A DNA stretch of 5,593 bases from Limisphaerales bacterium (lineage in GTDB: Bacteria > Verrucomicrobiota > Verrucomicrobiia > Limisphaerales > UBA11358), in assembly GCA_003133815.1 (NCBI GenBank), contig PKZR01000314.1, positions 1,365 through 6,957 of the forward strand, in the 5' to 3' direction. Shown one piece after another: positions 1-5,593 of the stretch (the first letter of the stretch is position 1; each line of letters opens with the position of its first letter). The notes under the pieces were generated by a model, which had not been told where the DNA came from, made no database searches, and worked only from the letters and a program-made list of their open reading frames with translations. The translations under genes were made by a program, and so were the position numbers.

Positions 1-878
1 GGCGAATTTTCCGGGAAATTCCATTTCCACAACGAGCCGTCGGACTTGAGCGCGGCCATGCCGCTCCACGTCACGACCACGTTTGCCCAATTGGTTTCCG
101 TTCCTACCCGCACAAAGTCTGAATCCATCTCTTTTCCATCTCGGTAAAAATCCCAGCTCATCCACAAAGTCCCATCCGGCCGGACGCAAGCTCTTTTGCC
201 GTTGCCCGACAGGGACAAAGTTTGAAACGTTACTTGATCCAAATTTGTAGCATGTTTCAGTTCGTCCTTTTCGGTTTTGTAATCATTCAGGGTCACAGAC
301 CAGATGCTGCCGTCGGCTTTTTTCGCGAAACTGATCCATGGAACTGACAAAAATTCCTTCCAGTCGGAATTCGTCCCAATTTGATATGGCTTGTCGTCGC
401 GAACGGTCGGCCAGTTTGTCGCCCACTGATATTGGTCAACATGATTTGTGTGATTCCAACGCCAGAGCGTGCCGTCCGTTTTCAAAAGCAGGAAACCCGG
501 GCGCCCCCGGGCGACTTGCCGCCAATTCGTTTCACCGCCGAACTGCATCATCTTGTCACCCGTCCAGATTTCCGGGACGGCTTTGCTTGAAATCCACAGC
601 GTGCCATCGGCTTGGACGCCAACGGTGTCCAGATTGCCAAAAATATGATTGGTCGCTGGAGATCCCCACCAGTCAATGTGCTGCGATGACGCGGAAACCC
701 AGTTTGAACCTTCCATGAATTGACTCGGCCCGGTGCTTTCCGGCAAAGGTCGGAGAATCTCGAGCTGCAATTCTTTCCAACGGCTCGGACGATCATTAAA
801 ATGATATCCCAAACTGTCGAACCAGACACGGCCATCAGGCAGCCGGACTTGAAAGCCATCATAATTTTCACTGTTCAG
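1..878 (-). repeat. Six visible RCC1-like protein repeats of the second permease (array continues off the left edge)
   Basis: From about residue 531 the second permease shows DG[RST]xW cores at DG 545, 621, 665, 719, 765 and 810. Spacings of 76, 44, 54, 46 and 45 are much less regular than in the neighbour, with an insertion between repeats 1 and 2 (Trp590 to Asp621 is 31 residues instead of 16). Upstream anchors GSNW (590), GETNW (649), GTNSDW (703) and GTETNW (794) match the neighbour's. Phe748 replaces Trp before repeat 5, the same substitution as in the first permease. A seventh repeat beyond the edge is expected but not seen. Confidence 0.8.
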
Positions 879-2468
879 TTTCGGCGGGTTCGACAGTGAA
901 AATATCGCCGCGCCGTGCGGCGGTTCAGCCGGTTCAAAAACTTCCCACGCGCGGTTGTAAATCACCGTGCTGCTCGCGACGGTGAAAATCACCGCGCCCG
1001 AAATCCAAAAAATGTTCCGCCACCACATCCGCCGGTCTTCGTGGATGGTCTTGAAATTCAGCCACGCCAGCCAGAACAGCGTGGCGACAATCACCGGAAT
1101 GGCGATGATGATTGGCAATATCGAGTGCCAGGGCGTGATGCCAAAAAATGTCGTGTTGTGATCGACCACAAACACGATGAAGGCAAAAAACAATCCGCAA
1201 CCCAAAGCCGTGGCAACGGCGACTCCGACCGCGTGCAGAAAATTCTTGGATAGCGTAGAGGCGAAGAACGCGACGAATGTAAGCATCATGGTCACGATGA
1301 CAACGGCAGCGATAAACCAGTTGTGATGCAAAGGAGCGTCGCCTGAAGCGACGAAAATGGAATTGGGAGCGCCGAAAGCGGCGGCGGTTCTTTCCAAAAC
1401 CAGCGGCGTGACGCCGCCCAGCAGCGTCCCGAAAAACAGCGCCATGAAAAATTTGATGGCGAATTGAAGCCGACGCGAAGCGGGCAGGCATAGAAGACTT
1501 TCCATCACGCCGAGCTTTCGTTCCTCCGCCACGGCCATGCCGCCGATGATGACCGGCATCATAAGCCACAAGAGGCAGAAACCGTTTGAGGCGAGTTCAC
1601 CAATCGGATGCTTGTTGCTGTTGGAGAGAGAAGGCCGCAGACAAATGGCTATGATATGCAACGCGAGCAATGCCGCCGCGCAAAACAGGCTGACGCTATG
1701 CAATTGCAGTTCCTTCCAGAACAGCGCGGCAACCGGTCGGTGGCTTTTTATTTTTCCGGAAGATTTTTTGCCCGCGTCAAAATATTTCCATGTGGAAAAT
1801 GAAATTGTCCCGCCAGTCCATCCCACTTCCTGCGCCCGGAAAAAAAGCCATCGCGCAAATAGATAACTTGCCACGGAATAAATGACGAGCGCGACGTTGA
1901 TGAGCAATAGCAATGAGTCGTAGGTGTGAAGCGAAGGATTTTCCGGCAGCAGCAAGGTCACTGATATGGCAATCGTGATGGGCGGCAAAATCACAAACCA
2001 CATCGCCGCCACCGTTTGCCGGAGCAGCAATGTGCTCCACAATCCGCCGGCAAAAGCCGTGAGCGCAAGTGCGGGAGCGGTTTGCAGATTCACCAGCATC
2101 GCATCGTCTACTACGCTGCCATTCTGGGTCAAATGCAGCGGTGCAAGCTGTCGCAAGTTCCAAGAAGCATAGAACGCAATCAAAACGGAACCTGTCGCGG
2201 CGGCAAGTGTCGTCACTTTTACACTCCACAAATGTTTTCGTTCTTCCGGCTGGGACATGAATAAGCAAAAAACGCCCGGACTGAATTCGCGCCCGAAAGA
2301 TTCCAGCGACAAGGCAATTGTGCCGAGCCATGTCAGGAGAACAAAAAATCCCCAGCCGCCAAAGGTGTCCAGGTTTTTGACCAGCCACATCGGCACGACG
2401 GCCAGCGACAAAGCCACAATCCAGCTTGGTAGCAGCAGACGGATTTCTTTTTTGATGAGTGGATTCAT
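1..2468 (-). CDS. ABC-2-type permease fused to an RCC1-like propeller, second paralog (3' end outside window)
   Basis: Probable membrane subunit of an ABC exporter with a C-terminal repeat domain. Reading leftwards from ATG at 2468-2466 the frame stays open for 822 codons to the left edge, so the gene is cut by the window, not broken. The start MNPLIKKEIRLLLPS matches MNALLKKEIRLLLPS of the upstream gene. About 13 hydrophobic segments lie near residues 12-30, 40-57, 86-103, 130-149, 153-173, 185-208, 259-277, 296-314, 338-357, 384-404, 412-436, 449-470 and 484-503. Two ABC-2 units are visible: E61/G65/P74/R77/K84 and E316/G320/P329/R332/K339 have identical spacing. A tether (residues 504-530, with EPPHGA and SNPP) leads to six visible DGxxW repeats (DG at 545, 621, 665, 719, 765, 810). 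By comparison with the neighbour, one more repeat, perhaps 90-100 residues, should lie past the edge. It starts 13 bases after the upstream stop. The leader is A-rich without a clear Shine-Dalgarno core. Family call is firm; substrate is unknown. Confidence 0.93.
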   Translation of the reverse strand, partial: MNPLIKKEIRLLLPSWIVALSLAVVPMWLVKNLDTFGGWGFFVLLTWLGTIALSLESFGREFSPGVFCLFMSQPEERKHLWSVKVTTLAAATGSVLIAFYASWNLRQLAPLHLTQNGSVVDDAMLVNLQTAPALALTAFAGGLWSTLLLRQTVAAMWFVILPPITIAISVTLLLPENPSLHTYDSLLLLINVALVIYSVASYLFARWLFFRAQEVGWTGGTISFSTWKYFDAGKKSSGKIKSHRPVAALFWKELQLHSVSLFCAAALLALHIIAICLRPSLSNSNKHPIGELASNGFCLLWLMMPVIIGGMAVAEERKLGVMESLLCLPASRRLQFAIKFFMALFFGTLLGGVTPLVLERTAAAFGAPNSIFVASGDAPLHHNWFIAAVVIVTMMLTFVAFFASTLSKNFLHAVGVAVATALGCGLFFAFIVFVVDHNTTFFGITPWHSILPIIIAIPVIVATLFWLAWLNFKTIHEDRRMWWRNIFWISGAVIFTVASSTVIYNRAWEVFEPAEPPHGAAIFSLSNPPKLNSENYDGFQVRLPDGRVWFDSLGYHFNDRPSRWKELQLEILRPLPESTGPSQFMEGSNWVSASSQHIDWWGSPATNHIFGNLDTVGVQADGTLWISSKAVPEIWTGDKMMQFGGETNWRQVARGRPGFLLLKTDGTLWRWNHTNHVDQYQWATNWPTVRDDKPYQIGTNSDWKEFLSVPWISFAKKADGSIWSVTLNDYKTEKDELKHATNLDQVTFQTLSLSGNGKRACVRPDGTLWMSWDFYRDGKEMDSDFVRVGTETNWANVVVTWSGMAALKSDGSLWKWNFPENS

Positions 2469-2485
2469 CTTTTCGACTTTTTCAA
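2464..2485 (-). other. Start region of second permease, copy of the sequence at 5294-5315
   Basis: On the minus strand this reads TTGAAAAAGTCGAAAAGATG followed by AA. It matches the start region of the first permease at 19 of 22 positions, including 14 of 17 bases that lie before the ATG. Here it forms the TGA stop of the first permease plus the 13-base spacer. In the other copy the same bases encode the last residues of the ATPase. Likely a remnant of the tandem duplication; an A-rich translation-initiation preference is the alternative. Confidence 0.6.
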
Positions 2486-5298
2486 TCTCGCTTGGCGAAG
2501 ATGTTGCCGAGAAATTGCGGCTTGTGGGAAATGTCCAGCAGCGGTTCAAATTGTGAGCCGTCACCATTTCCGGAATAATAGACATTTTCATAATAATCCG
2601 CCCTATCCAAAGGCCAAAACCACAGGCTGCCGTCGGCGGCCAGACTGATGATGCCGCCGTTTGCACTCACGATGGCAGTCCAGTCCGAATGCGTGCCGAG
2701 ATGGACGGGCCGCGTGTCCTGGATTTCACGCGCGAGGAGGTCGGTTTCCCATCGGGCCGTGCGGCGGTAATTGAAATAAAAATCCCACAGCCAAAGCGAA
2801 CCGTCGTCCTTGAGCGTCACAATTTTATCACTGTCGCCGGCGGCCACGACGTGCCAGCGGGTGCCATCGCCGATTTGCAGATCGGTTGGGAACCAGTTGT
2901 AATTTCCGTAACGATTACTTTTGTCCGAATCCAAACGCTGCTCCGCCCAGATGCGAAAAGTTCCATCGTCATGCACGCCAACCTTGTATTGCAATCCATG
3001 TGAAACCAATGCGACGCTGCGAAACCGGTCGCGCCCCAGATTCTTCACTGATTGAAGCGTGAATTTAGGCTCAAGTTGAAGCAGCGTCTCGCCGTTGGTG
3101 TCCCAATCTTGATTCCATGTCCAAAGGCTGCCGTCGGTTTTGCGAAGAAACCACTGGTAATAATTGCCACTGTAGTAATAAAATTCCGCCCAGTTCGATT
3201 CCGTCCCCAGCCGCTGCGGCGTGAACGTCCGCAAGCCCGGCCATTGGTTGTGACTGGAATCAAAATTAGCCGCGCCCCAGCGCCACAACGTTCCATCGGT
3301 TTTTAGGAGCAGTGTAAAGAGGCTGGCGGGGACAAAGCTGCTCCAGTTTGTTTCATTACCGAATGGAACAAGATGCTGTATTGCATCATTGTCGGCCTTC
3401 CATCTGCCGTTTGGCCAACGGTTGGTTTGCCACAACCTCTCCGAAACCCACAACGAGCCGTCGGTTTTGATGCCGACCAACCCGCCGCCGGTGCGTTTTA
3501 CGCTAGTCCAGTTCGAGCCAGTGATAAACTTGTCATCGACCAAAGCGACTTTGAAATTACCCAGCATCAATGCGAGCGGATTAAGAGCGGTTGGGCTTTT
3601 TATGAAATAACTCATCCAAATTTTTCCATCGGGAAAACGGACGGAAATGTCGTCCCATTGCGCGTTCATAATTGGTGGATTGGATGGCGACAATCTTTCT
3701 GCGCCATGAGACGGCTCGAACGGCGTCAGTTTTTCCCAGGCGCGATGATAAACCGCCGTGGTCGCAGTCACGGCAAACACCAGCGCCAGCACCAGCATAA
3801 AAAAATTCCGCCACCACATTCTCCAGCCGGTCCGGACATGCTGGAAATTCCAGAACGCCAGCGCCAGCAGTGTCAACAGCATCACCGGCACGCCGATGAA
3901 ATAGGGCAGCGGCCCGTGCCACAAGAAATCCAAATCATAATCCGGCATTTGCGAAACCACCACAAAGCCGAAAAACATCAGCCCGATTCCCAGCACCGAC
4001 GGCGCGAGCGTCTGCAGCGTGTTGCGCATGAGCGAGGAGACGTAAAAGGAAATCGCGCCGAAGGCAGTCGCGATGCCTGCAAGCGTCAGCAATGGCAGCA
4101 AACGGTTGATTGCTTCGAGGCAATTCCAATATAAGACTTGCCCCGCGGACAAGATTTGTCCCACGTCAATTTGTGTGAACATGCCCGCCCTCAAGCTGTT
4201 GAAATTAAAATGGACGTTCGGCAAAATTCTTGATCCTTCCAGCAGCAGCGGCATGACCACACCCAGCAGCACGGACAGGATAATCATCACGGAGAATTTG
4301 ATGGTGAATTGCGTCCGCCGTTTTGCCGGGAGGCAGAGCTGTCCTTCGAGCGTGCCGAGTTTCCGCTCCTCCGCCACCGCCGCGCAGCCGACCAGCACGG
4401 GCATCACGAGCCACAAGCCCCAGAAGATTTCGAGGGCATATTTCAGGTCGGAAGAGCGTCTCAAGTCGTAGAAATGCCGCGTCGCCAGAACGCCCAGATG
4501 CAGCAGCAGCAGCGCAAACGCCATGATAAATTGCGACTGGTGCAACTGGAATTCCTTCCGCCACAGCGCGGCACGGGGACGGAGGATGCGTTGCGTTGCT
4601 GATTTTGTAAGCCACACCGGAAGCCCGCTCATTTCCGGCATGGCAATCGTGCCGCCTGACCATTGCGCATCCTGCGCCCGGAAAAATAGCCAGCGTGCAA
4701 AGAATAATCCCGCGAGACTGTAGAGGCCAAGCACGCTGATAATCATGCCTTCAAAAAAATTCCCGTCGTAGTCGGTAAAGAAAGCGGCGAGAATCATCAT
4801 CAGCACGCCCGGCACGAGCAGCGTGAACCAGAACGCTGCTGCGACCTGCCGCAGCAACAGCACCGTCCACAACCCACCAGAAAAAACGACCAGAGCAAAC
4901 ATCACCCCGGCCACAAAAGTATCGCCGAGGTCGGAGGAGTCGCTGGGGATGTTGTTGGAGAAAAAAACGCGCACGCAAAAAAATGAGCCAAACCACAAAA
5001 CGCCGACCACCAGCAGCGCGGTGGCGAGCAGCGAGATTTTTGTTTCCCAGATTTTCAGGCGCGAAACCGGCTGCGCGAGCAGGTTGGTGAAAGTTCCCGA
5101 ACTGACCTCGCCGCCAAACGAGTCCAGCGCCATCATCACCGCCACCGCCGGGCAAACCACCATTGGAAGCAAAGACAACATGCTGCTCAAGGCGTCATTG
5201 TGTTTCCACATCAAAAGCCAGTTTGAAAACGTCAGTGCGCAGCCAATGAGAAAACTTGGCAGCAGCAGGCGGATTTCCTTTTTGAGAAGCGCGTTCAT
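2482..5298 (-). CDS. ABC-2-type permease fused to a seven-repeat RCC1-like propeller, first paralog (complete)
   Basis: Complete 938-residue membrane protein, far longer than an ordinary ABC-2 permease of roughly 250-400 residues. Predicted membrane segments lie near 10-30, 40-58, 88-108, 128-149, 153-174, 184-206, 256-273, 288-308, 333-353, 401-422, 431-450, 463-482 and 498-517. Each ABC-2 half opens with a similar amphipathic stretch (LLKKEIRLLLPS at 4; LWRKEFQLHQSQ at 245) and carries the motif E-x3-G-T-x7-P-x2-R-x6-K (E64-K87 and E311-K334). The basic segment RMWWRN (493-498) before the last helix suggests that the following part is extracytoplasmic. A Pro-rich tether (518-542) leads to seven repeats with DG at 557, 613, 668, 722, 778, 832 and 889. 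The C-terminus KPQFLG resembles the first strand of a blade, as expected for ring closure. The start is set by ATGA overlap with the ATPase stop and by similarity to the second paralog. Substrate and propeller ligand are unknown; peptide, lipid or antibiotic export or sensing are only possibilities. Confidence 0.95.
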   Translation of the reverse strand: MNALLKKEIRLLLPSFLIGCALTFSNWLLMWKHNDALSSMLSLLPMVVCPAVAVMMALDSFGGEVSSGTFTNLLAQPVSRLKIWETKISLLATALLVVGVLWFGSFFCVRVFFSNNIPSDSSDLGDTFVAGVMFALVVFSGGLWTVLLLRQVAAAFWFTLLVPGVLMMILAAFFTDYDGNFFEGMIISVLGLYSLAGLFFARWLFFRAQDAQWSGGTIAMPEMSGLPVWLTKSATQRILRPRAALWRKEFQLHQSQFIMAFALLLLHLGVLATRHFYDLRRSSDLKYALEIFWGLWLVMPVLVGCAAVAEERKLGTLEGQLCLPAKRRTQFTIKFSVMIILSVLLGVVMPLLLEGSRILPNVHFNFNSLRAGMFTQIDVGQILSAGQVLYWNCLEAINRLLPLLTLAGIATAFGAISFYVSSLMRNTLQTLAPSVLGIGLMFFGFVVVSQMPDYDLDFLWHGPLPYFIGVPVMLLTLLALAFWNFQHVRTGWRMWWRNFFMLVLALVFAVTATTAVYHRAWEKLTPFEPSHGAERLSPSNPPIMNAQWDDISVRFPDGKIWMSYFIKSPTALNPLALMLGNFKVALVDDKFITGSNWTSVKRTGGGLVGIKTDGSLWVSERLWQTNRWPNGRWKADNDAIQHLVPFGNETNWSSFVPASLFTLLLKTDGTLWRWGAANFDSSHNQWPGLRTFTPQRLGTESNWAEFYYYSGNYYQWFLRKTDGSLWTWNQDWDTNGETLLQLEPKFTLQSVKNLGRDRFRSVALVSHGLQYKVGVHDDGTFRIWAEQRLDSDKSNRYGNYNWFPTDLQIGDGTRWHVVAAGDSDKIVTLKDDGSLWLWDFYFNYRRTARWETDLLAREIQDTRPVHLGTHSDWTAIVSANGGIISLAADGSLWFWPLDRADYYENVYYSGNGDGSQFEPLLDISHKPQFLGNIFAKRD
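2485..3666 (-). repeat. Seven RCC1-like protein repeats (predicted beta-propeller) of the first permease
   Basis: Residues 545-938 of the first permease carry seven copies of a unit whose consensus is roughly P-x2-LGTxxxW, then about 16 residues, then KTDGSLWxW. The DG pairs are 56, 55, 54, 56, 54 and 57 residues apart, which is the usual size of RCC1 repeats. The upstream Trp is seen at 597, 652, 703, 815 and 873, with Phe759 replacing it in repeat 5. Repeat 5 is degenerate (DDGTFRIW). Repeat 1 is incomplete at its front, and the last residues (KPQFLGNIF) supply the missing strand, which is the closure expected for a seven-bladed ring. The fold is inferred from spacing and family knowledge, not demonstrated. 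Confidence 0.83.
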
Positions 5299-5315
5299 GC
5301 TTTCGCCTTTTTCAA
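5294..5315 (-). other. Start region of first permease and ATPase tail, counterpart of 2464-2485
   Basis: Minus-strand TTGAAAAAGGCGAAAGCATG followed by AA. It encodes the ATPase end (LKKAKA, stop) and the first permease codon. It pairs with the spacer and start of the second permease at 2464-2485, differing at three positions. Confidence 0.6.
5295..5298 (-). promoter_or_regulatory. ATGA stop/start overlap between ATPase and first permease
   Basis: On the minus strand the permease ATG (5298-5296) and the ATPase TGA (5297-5295) share two bases. Such overlaps commonly give translational coupling by reinitiation. A weak AAGG (5309-5306) lies 7 bases before the ATG, inside the last ATPase codons, and could help. 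This fixes the permease start and ties its expression to the ATPase. Confidence 0.85.
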
Positions 5316-5593
5316 GATGTCCGAGGCCACGAAGATTTCCTCCAGCGACAGGGCTTCGCAGCGCAGTTCCTCGGGTGAATGCGTTTTCAATTCCGCCAGC
5401 AGTTGCTCGCTGTTGCCGTTGGCGAGAATTTCCAGTTCGCGTCCACTGGTCTTCACGCTCAACGCGCCGGCCAGATTGAGCTTTGGCATTTCCGCAAAGC
5501 GGGCGCGGATTTTGCGGAAGCGGTCGCGCGCGGCGTCGGCTTCCATGGTCAGCAGTTCGCGGCCCTGCTCGATGATGGTGAATTCGTCAATCA
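5295..5593 (-). CDS. ABC transporter ATP-binding protein, C-terminal 98 residues (5' part outside window)
   Basis: Only the end of this gene is visible: 98 full codons plus a split codon at the right edge, ending with TGA at 5297-5295. The first residues, IDEFTIIEQGRELL, look like the strand after the H-loop of ABC ATPases, where 'xxIIxxGrll' is usual. The rest is an accessory C-terminal domain of about 75 residues ending in LSLEEIFVASDILKKAKA; a terminal 'LEEIFV' segment is common in ATPases paired with ABC-2 permeases (ABC-2 exporter type, e.g. CcmA/YtrB-like). Walker A, Walker B and the LSGGQ signature would lie outside the window, so catalytic competence cannot be judged. The stop codon overlaps the start of the permease gene, which strongly suggests that this ATPase powers the transporter formed by the two downstream permeases. 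An internal ATG at 5546 is not a credible start because homologous sequence continues upstream of it to the window edge. Confidence 0.87.
   Translation of the reverse strand, partial: IDEFTIIEQGRELLTMEADAARDRFRKIRARFAEMPKLNLAGALSVKTSGRELEILANGNSEQLLAELKTHSPEELRCEALSLEEIFVASDILKKAKA

Noticed and set aside
27..43. 17-base identical DNA repeat shared with 3448-3464
   Set aside because: Both copies encode the same part of an RCC1-like repeat in the two paralogs, so coding similarity explains it; no mobile-element or CRISPR structure surrounds it.
934..1569. Minus-strand 211-residue open frame, His/Arg-rich
   Set aside because: It lies wholly inside the second permease gene in another frame; the permease frame has clear ABC-2 motifs and helices, this one has low-complexity HRR-type composition and no family features.
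1777..2388. Minus-strand 203-residue open frame
   Set aside because: Out-of-frame shadow of the N-terminal membrane part of the second permease, which is open and matches its paralog across the same bases.
1..2468. Second permease as a pseudogene, because no stop is seen in the window
   Set aside because: Codon-by-codon reading shows no internal stop or frame break over 822 codons and motifs stay in register; the gene simply continues past the edge.
2469..2481. Promoter or terminator between the two permease genes
   Set aside because: Only 13 bases, A-rich, with no hairpin; too short for an independent promoter or terminator, so one transcript is more likely.
2485..3666. Repeat domain as WD40, Kelch or Asp-box (sialidase) repeats
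   Set aside because: No GH...WD pairs, no GG...W Kelch pattern and no SxDxGxTW Asp-box; the 54-57 residue LGTxxxW...DGSLWxW unit fits RCC1-like repeats better.
3373..4134. Plus-strand 253-residue open frame
   Set aside because: Antisense to the first permease; rich in Gln, His and Arg with no recognisable domain, and no ribosome site or promoter seen.
4823..5479. Plus-strand 218-residue open frame spanning the ATPase/permease junction
   Set aside because: Antisense to two well supported genes and without domain features; an effect of codon bias.

Overview
The window holds three genes, all on the minus strand and read from right to left, packed with almost no spacer. It looks like part of one ABC-transporter operon: the 3' end of an ATPase gene (5593 to 5295), a complete 938-residue ABC-2-type permease (5298 to 2482), and a second permease of the same build (2468 leftwards, running off the left edge after 822 codons with no stop). 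I found no RNA gene, insertion sequence, CRISPR array or terminator, and no non-coding stretch longer than 13 bases.

The two permeases are the notable part. Each has about 13 predicted membrane segments, which appear to be two ABC-2 units joined head to tail (one spaced motif, E-x3-G-x8-P-x2-R-x6-K, occurs in both halves of both proteins). After the last membrane segment comes a short proline-rich tether and then a large soluble domain of RCC1-like repeats with the core DG[ST]LWxW. The complete protein has seven such repeats spaced 54 to 57 residues apart, consistent with a closed seven-bladed beta-propeller. Six repeats are visible in the second protein. Charge distribution suggests the propeller lies outside the cytoplasmic membrane. 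I know of no characterised transporter with this architecture, so the function is open.

The proteins are paralogs. They align along most of their membrane part and in the tether, while the propellers have diverged more. The DNA around both start codons is also similar (19 of 22 bases), which suggests a tandem duplication that carried a little upstream sequence with it. The ATPase stop overlaps the first permease start (ATGA), and the second permease starts 13 bases after the first one stops, so the three products are probably made together and may form one complex.

The organism cannot be fixed from this window. The moderate GC content (low to mid 50s by eye), the abundance of DGSLWxW RCC1-like repeats and the long multi-domain ABC-2 permeases would fit a Verrucomicrobiota-type soil or freshwater bacterium; this is inference, not proof.
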